Part shown: in pieces, positions 54,691 through 58,150 of the stretch
Position numbering within the stretch: the first letter of the stretch is position 1
Layout of the letters: every line of letters begins with the position of its first letter
Source: Oscillospiraceae bacterium
GTDB lineage: Bacteria; Bacillota; Clostridia; Oscillospirales; Oscillospiraceae
Assembly (NCBI GenBank): GCA_022800665.1
Contig: JAAWQS010000006.1
Span: 1-58,150 of the forward strand
Direction: 5' to 3'
Length of the DNA: 58,150 bases
Position numbers and translations under genes: made by a program
The notes under the pieces: model-generated
Seen by the model: the letters and a program-made list of their open reading frames with translations, nothing else
Database searches by the model: none
Told to the model about the DNA's origin: nothing

Positions 54691-55716
54691 TCAGAACTGC
54701 TCCAGGAATCGGACGTCGTTTTCGAAAATCAGGCGCATGTCCGCGATCTTGAACCGGCGCAGGGCCGTGCGTTCCAGACCGATGCCGAAGGCCCAGCCGG
54801 TATAGACCTCGCTGTCGATGCCCGCCATCTCCAGGACGCGGGGGTGGACCATGCCCGCGCCCAGCAGCTCAATCCAGCCCTCGCCCTTGCAGGTGGGGCA
54901 GCCAACGCCGCCGCATTTGTGGCACTGGACGTCCATTTCACAGCTGGGTTCCGTGAAGGGGAAGTGGTGAGGACGGAAACGGGTTTTGGTTCCTGCGCCG
55001 TAGAGCTGTTCCACCACCGTGTTCAGCGTACCCTTCAGGTCCGCCATCGTGACGCCCTTGTCAATAACAAGGCCCTCCACCTGGTGGAACATGGGGGAGT
55101 GGGTGGCGTCTACCTCGTCCTTGCGGTAGACACGGCCCGGAGCAATGACGCGGATGGGCAGGGGGCGGGTCTCCATGGCCCGGACCTGCATGGGGCTGGT
55201 CTGGCTACGGAGCATCACCCGGCTGTTGGTATCAAAATAGAAGGTGTCGGACCAATCCCGGCTGGGGTGGTTCTCTCCGGCGTTGAGCTTGTCAAAGTTG
55301 TAGACCGCCAGCTCGACCTCCGGTCCTTCCAGGACCTCAAAGCCCATGCCAATGAAAATGTCCTTGATTTCGTCTAGGGCAATATACATGGGGTGCCGGT
55401 GGCCGAGGGAGACAGGTTTGCCGGGAATGGTCACGTCTACCGCCTCCGATTTCAGCCGCAGTTCCAGAGCCGCTGCCTCCAGTTTCTCCGAGCAGGCGTC
55501 CAGTGCGCCCTCCAGAGCAGCGCGGACGTCGTTGGCCAGCTGGCCCATCACCGGGCGTTCCTCCGGGGAGAGTTTGCCCATCATCTTTAAGACCCCGGTC
55601 AGCTCGCCCTTTTTGCCCAGGTACTTCACCCGCAGGGCGTCCAGTGCGGCGGCGTCCGACGCCCGCTCAAAGGCCGAGAGGGCGTCGGCCTTGATTTTTG
55701 CCAGTTGTTCTTTCAT
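54691..55716 (-). CDS. pheS: Phenylalanyl-tRNA synthetase alpha subunit
   Basis: Protein of 341 residues. N-terminal coiled coil (residues 1-90), class II core with motif 2 region LLRSQTSPMQVRAM and motif 3 with GWAFGIGLERTALRRFKIAD. A CHKCGGVGCPTCKGEGWIE segment carries cysteines, as is usual in this subunit in Firmicutes. Catalyses Phe activation. It lies behind the DUF2500 gene in a T-box controlled operon. Confidence 0.97.
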   Translation of the reverse strand: MKEQLAKIKADALSAFERASDAAALDALRVKYLGKKGELTGVLKMMGKLSPEERPVMGQLANDVRAALEGALDACSEKLEAAALELRLKSEAVDVTIPGKPVSLGHRHPMYIALDEIKDIFIGMGFEVLEGPEVELAVYNFDKLNAGENHPSRDWSDTFYFDTNSRVMLRSQTSPMQVRAMETRPLPIRVIAPGRVYRKDEVDATHSPMFHQVEGLVIDKGVTMADLKGTLNTVVEQLYGAGTKTRFRPHHFPFTEPSCEMDVQCHKCGGVGCPTCKGEGWIELLGAGMVHPRVLEMAGIDSEVYTGWAFGIGLERTALRRFKIADMRLIFENDVRFLEQF

Positions 55717-55745
55717 GCTGTGTTCAACTCCTTTTGGTGTTCTGG

Positions 55746-56153
55746 TCAGTAAAGTCTTTCAAAACCAAGGTAACGGGTACCCTGGAAGGACAGCTTCCCG
55801 CGGTCTCCCTCCGCAACTTTGCCATAATCCGCGCCGCTTACAGCAAACTCCATGCGGTCGCCGCTTTCTACCTGGAAGGTGACGTAATAGCTGGTGGAGG
55901 AGGAATGATGGCTGTTTGTGCTGCTATGGGAGACATCTGTGCGTTTGGCTGTGATCAAAACGTCTACTGTGAGGCGGGGCGAGTGGTTGTTTTTGTTCCA
56001 TTGCCTGATTCCACGGATAATAAAAAAGAGAAAAAAGCAGAGGACTCCGATGAAACAGATCGGAAACAGAATGCCGAATATGGAATCAAACAGATTCGGT
56101 CTGCCAAATCCATAAAATGCAAAAGAGGGAACAGTTTCGCTGCGAAACGGCAT
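55746..56153 (-). CDS. DUF2500 family membrane protein
   Basis: Protein of 135 residues. One N-terminal transmembrane helix (about 25-50, SIFGILFPICFIGVLCFFLF) and a beta-rich domain with VDVLITAKRTDVSHSST and YYVTFQVESGDRMEFAV, the DUF2500 pattern. Function unknown. It lies between the T-box leader and pheS, so it is under T-box control. Confidence 0.85.
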   Translation of the reverse strand: MPFRSETVPSFAFYGFGRPNLFDSIFGILFPICFIGVLCFFLFFIIRGIRQWNKNNHSPRLTVDVLITAKRTDVSHSSTNSHHSSSTSYYVTFQVESGDRMEFAVSGADYGKVAEGDRGKLSFQGTRYLGFERLY

Positions 56154-56172
56154 ATAGACGCCTCCTTTCTAA

Positions 56173-56411
56173 CAAAAAAACAGCCCCTCATCCCATCATT
56201 CGGGACGAAAGGCCAGGCTTCCGCGGTACCACCCGCATTCGCGCCATTGGGCGCGCGCTCGCACTCCGGTAACGGCGGAGTCTGCCGTCCTGCTCTCACA
56301 GGCCGCTCCAGGGCGAACCAAGCGGTATCCCAGCAGGGCGGCTTTCAGCCGGCGGCCACCCCTCTCTGCTCTGTATTTTTCCGCTATTTTCCCGTTCCTC
56401 GCATTTGACGT
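56173..56411 (-). promoter_or_regulatory. T-box leader (phenylalanine)
   Basis: On the minus strand, the T-box sequence GGGTGGTACCGCGG (complement at 56221-56234) precedes a 12-bp terminator stem GCCTTTCGTCCC / GGGATGAGGGGC and a T-run. Stem I carries the AGAGAG motif, and TTC at 56317-56315 in the GGTTCGCC loop is the likely specifier for tRNA-Phe. Uncharged tRNA-Phe would turn on DUF2500-pheS-pheT. Confidence 0.88.
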
Positions 56412-56417
56412 ACATTA

Positions 56418-56446
56418 TATATAACACAAATCTTCACCGTTGGCAA
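56418..56446 (-). promoter_or_regulatory. Promoter of the T-box - DUF2500 - pheST operon
   Basis: Minus strand TTGCCA (56446-56441), 17 bases, TATATA (56423-56418). Confidence 0.7.
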
Positions 56447-56467
56447 GGAATATTTCTGCTTTCCGTA

Positions 56468-56496
56468 TTTACTTTTTTGAATTTTGCAAGTAAAAT
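56468..56496 (+). promoter_or_regulatory. Probable promoter of the second aldo/keto reductase
   Basis: TTTACT (56468-56473), 17 bases, TAAAAT (56491-56496), 40 bases before the ATG. Confidence 0.5.
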
Positions 56497-56535
56497 AGAA
56501 TCCAATTCATTCCTGAGACAAAAGGGGGACCATGT

Positions 56536-57714
56536 ATGCAGTACCGGAAGGACAAAAAAGGGTGCGATATCTCCGTCCTTGGCTACGGGTGTATGCGCTT
56601 TACCACAAAGGGCGGCGGGATTGATATGGACAAGGCGGAAAAAGAGGTCATGGCCGCTATTCGCGGCGGCGTCAATTACCTGGATACCGCCTACATCTAT
56701 CCTGGAAGCGAGGCTGCGGTGGGGGAAATCCTGGAAAGAAATCATTGCAGGGATGCGGTGAAAATCGCGACAAAACTGCCCCACTATTTAATTAAATCGC
56801 TGAGCGGCGTGGAAAAAACCTTTCAGGAGGAGCTGAAACGGCTGAAGACCAGCTACATTGATTATTACCTGCTCCACATGCTGACGGATGTCCCAACCTG
56901 GGAGAAACTGCGGAAAATGGGGGTGCAGGAGTGGATCGAAAAAAAGATGGCCGCAGGAGAAATCCGTAATATCGGTTTTTCGTACCATGGCAATACCAAT
57001 GTTTTTAAGCAGCTCGTGGATGCCTATGACTGGAATTTCTGCCAGATTCAATACAATTATATGGATGAACGCTCCCAGGCGGGCGTGGATGGCCTGCGGT
57101 ATGCCAACAGCAAAGGACTGCCTGTGATTATCATGGAACCCCTGCGGGGCGGCCGGCTGGTGGATTTGCTGCCCACCTCCGCTAAACAGCTGTTCTGGCA
57201 GGACCCCGATGGCCGGACACCGGCGGCGCTGGCCTTTCGCTGGCTGTACGATCAGCCGGAGGTGACGTGCGTGCTCTCCGGAATGAATTCCATGGAAATG
57301 GTCCGGCAGAACCTCAATACCGCAGACGCCGCCGGGGTGGGCTGCCTCACGGAACAGGACCGGGTCTTCCTGGACCGGGTTAAGGCCGAAATTCAAAAAA
57401 GCGTGAAGGTGGGCTGCACTGGCTGCGGTTACTGTATGCCCTGCCCCAAAGGAGTGGACATCCCCCTGGCGTTCCGGTGTTACAATGAAATGGCGTCGGA
57501 AGGAAAGCGGTCCGCCAGAAGAGAGTATCTGCAATGCACCGCGTTTCGCAGGGAAACCAGCAGCGCATCCCAATGCGTGGGGTGCGGAAAGTGCGAGAAA
57601 CACTGCCCACAGCAAATTGCTGTCCGCAAAGAACTGAAAAATGCCGCAAAAGCTCTGGAAACGCCGGTTTATAAGGCCGCAAAGGGCGCAATACAGCTGT
57701 TTAAGCTGTGGTGA
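56536..57714 (+). CDS. Aldo/keto reductase with C-terminal 4Fe-4S ferredoxin domain
   Basis: Protein of 392 residues, AKR barrel with VLGYGCMRFTTKGG, GVNYLDTAYIYPGSE and DYYLLHML, and a C-terminal ferredoxin part with GCTGCGYCMPCPKGVDIPL and QCVGCGKCEKHCPQQI. It is a distant paralogue of the gene at 562, with a different spacing of the Cys clusters. Substrate unknown. It has its own promoter and is divergent from the T-box operon. AAAGGGGG precedes the ATG. Confidence 0.92.
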   Translation: MQYRKDKKGCDISVLGYGCMRFTTKGGGIDMDKAEKEVMAAIRGGVNYLDTAYIYPGSEAAVGEILERNHCRDAVKIATKLPHYLIKSLSGVEKTFQEELKRLKTSYIDYYLLHMLTDVPTWEKLRKMGVQEWIEKKMAAGEIRNIGFSYHGNTNVFKQLVDAYDWNFCQIQYNYMDERSQAGVDGLRYANSKGLPVIIMEPLRGGRLVDLLPTSAKQLFWQDPDGRTPAALAFRWLYDQPEVTCVLSGMNSMEMVRQNLNTADAAGVGCLTEQDRVFLDRVKAEIQKSVKVGCTGCGYCMPCPKGVDIPLAFRCYNEMASEGKRSARREYLQCTAFRRETSSASQCVGCGKCEKHCPQQIAVRKELKNAAKALETPVYKAAKGAIQLFKLW

Positions 57715-57821
57715 TGCGGGCAGCAGAGCGGGTTTATACATTATAATATATAGAAGTTTTTCAAAAGACCCGCCCCCACCCCGTCCCCTATTGTTACAAA
57801 GGCCTGCGGAAAGAGAAACGC

Positions 57822-57864
57822 TTACTATATCTTGTATGATGGCGGATTGCACTACACTTTGTAT
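57822..57864 (+). promoter_or_regulatory. Two NrdR-like boxes
   Basis: TTACTATATCTTGTAT (57822-57837) shares its last 14 bases with box 1 upstream of nrdD. GCACTACACTTTGTAT (57849-57864) matches 12 of 16. The centre spacing is 27 bp, less than the usual 31-32. Confidence 0.55.
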
Positions 57865-57927
57865 AGGGCGCGGCGCGGAAAATATAGGGGCGTTTTTTAC
57901 AGTTGTGTTACAAAGACGCCGAAGCCG

Positions 57928-57956
57928 TTGACAAAGTGGGGTGGGGGTGGTAAACT
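57928..57956 (+). promoter_or_regulatory. Promoter of a gene beyond the window edge
   Basis: TTGACA (57928-57933), 17 bases (G-rich), TAAACT (57951-57956). Confidence 0.65.
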
Positions 57957-58150
57957 AACGCCTGTAAGCTGAAGAGGATACATCCCCCGGCTGTTCTCCC
58001 CGGAGCAGATACGGGACCGGCTAGCCACGGTATGTGCGCCGGTGCGGACAAGAAGGGGTGGGGATTCTGAGGTTTACAAATACTAAGCCGGGGTAAGGGG
58101 ATTGATACTTGCCGTTTTGTGAGAAAAACAGGAACTTTTCGGCAGGAATT

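Larger units (their letters stand above)
57715..58150 (+). other. Gene-free region leading out of the window
   Basis: No credible CDS. It holds NrdR-like boxes (57822-57864), a promoter (57928-57956) and about 190 bases of transcribed leader reaching the edge. The leader is G-rich with possible stems (CCCGGCTGT ... and GCCGGTGCGG blocks); I could not match it to a known riboswitch class. Confidence 0.6.

Overview
The window reads as chromosome of a GC-rich (about 60 percent by eye) anaerobic Firmicute, most likely an Oscillospiraceae/Flavonifractor-type clostridium. This is inferred from the oxygen-independent ribonucleotide reductase NrdD, ferredoxin-type aldo/keto reductases, a SpoIIM-like protein, a T-box leader on pheST, selenium-donor genes, and the gene orders dxs-tlyA-nadK-argR-recN and rimP-nusA-ylxR-ylxQ-infB. 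No rRNA, tRNA, CRISPR array or complete insertion sequence was seen.

Layout. 1-8 kb (plus strand): 3' end of ftsH, a Fe-S aldo/keto reductase, ridA, a DUF342/FapA - CheX-like - CheY-like trio, a membrane-protein gene interrupted by an in-frame TAG, nnrD, two lipoproteins and a thioredoxin. 8-18 kb: a PadR/DUF2812 pair with a large palindromic operator, nrdD with NrdR-like boxes, gltX, nagA, a histidine phosphatase, a ClpP-like protease (TepA) and a RelE/ParE toxin-antitoxin pair. 18-26.5 kb (minus strand): dxs-tlyA-nadK-argR-recN and an M28-like membrane protein. Upstream of dxs sits a TTG-started membrane protein, and upstream of that about 650 bases of gene-free sequence with its own strong promoter. 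By position and size this is read as an OLE RNA with its partner OapA. 26.6-35.5 kb: an L-arabinose regulon (araA, araB, a small membrane protein, a multiple-sugar ABC transporter, divergent araR) with AraR-like operator sites. 35.5-38.6 kb: selenium/sulfur genes selD-yedF-DUF3343-cysteine desulfurase. 38.6-45.6 kb (minus strand): rimP-nusA-ylxR-ylxQ-infB-(XRE)-rbfA-nrnA, preceded by a leader with a likely attenuator. 45.6-50.5 kb is a patchy region: an orphan cobalamin riboswitch, two decayed genes (Rpn family, DUF1835), a sirtuin, an ArsC/Spx-like protein, a rhomboid-like protein without the catalytic His, SpoIIM-like and AI-2E-type membrane proteins. 50.6-56.4 kb (minus strand): T-box - DUF2500 - pheS - pheT - rhamnulokinase. 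56.5-58.15 kb: a second Fe-S aldo/keto reductase, then a gene-free 5' region with NrdR-like boxes and a promoter pointing out of the window.

Main observations: (1) the OLE RNA/OapA locus; (2) a five-copy family of about 50-100 bp intergenic repeats, two of them in the OLE-oapA spacer; (3) an in-frame amber codon in an otherwise intact small membrane-protein gene; (4) several well-formed regulatory sites (PadR palindrome, NrdR boxes, AraR sites, T-box, orphan B12 riboswitch, rimP attenuator); (5) likely pseudo-enzymes (M28-like, rhomboid-like) and two decayed genes.
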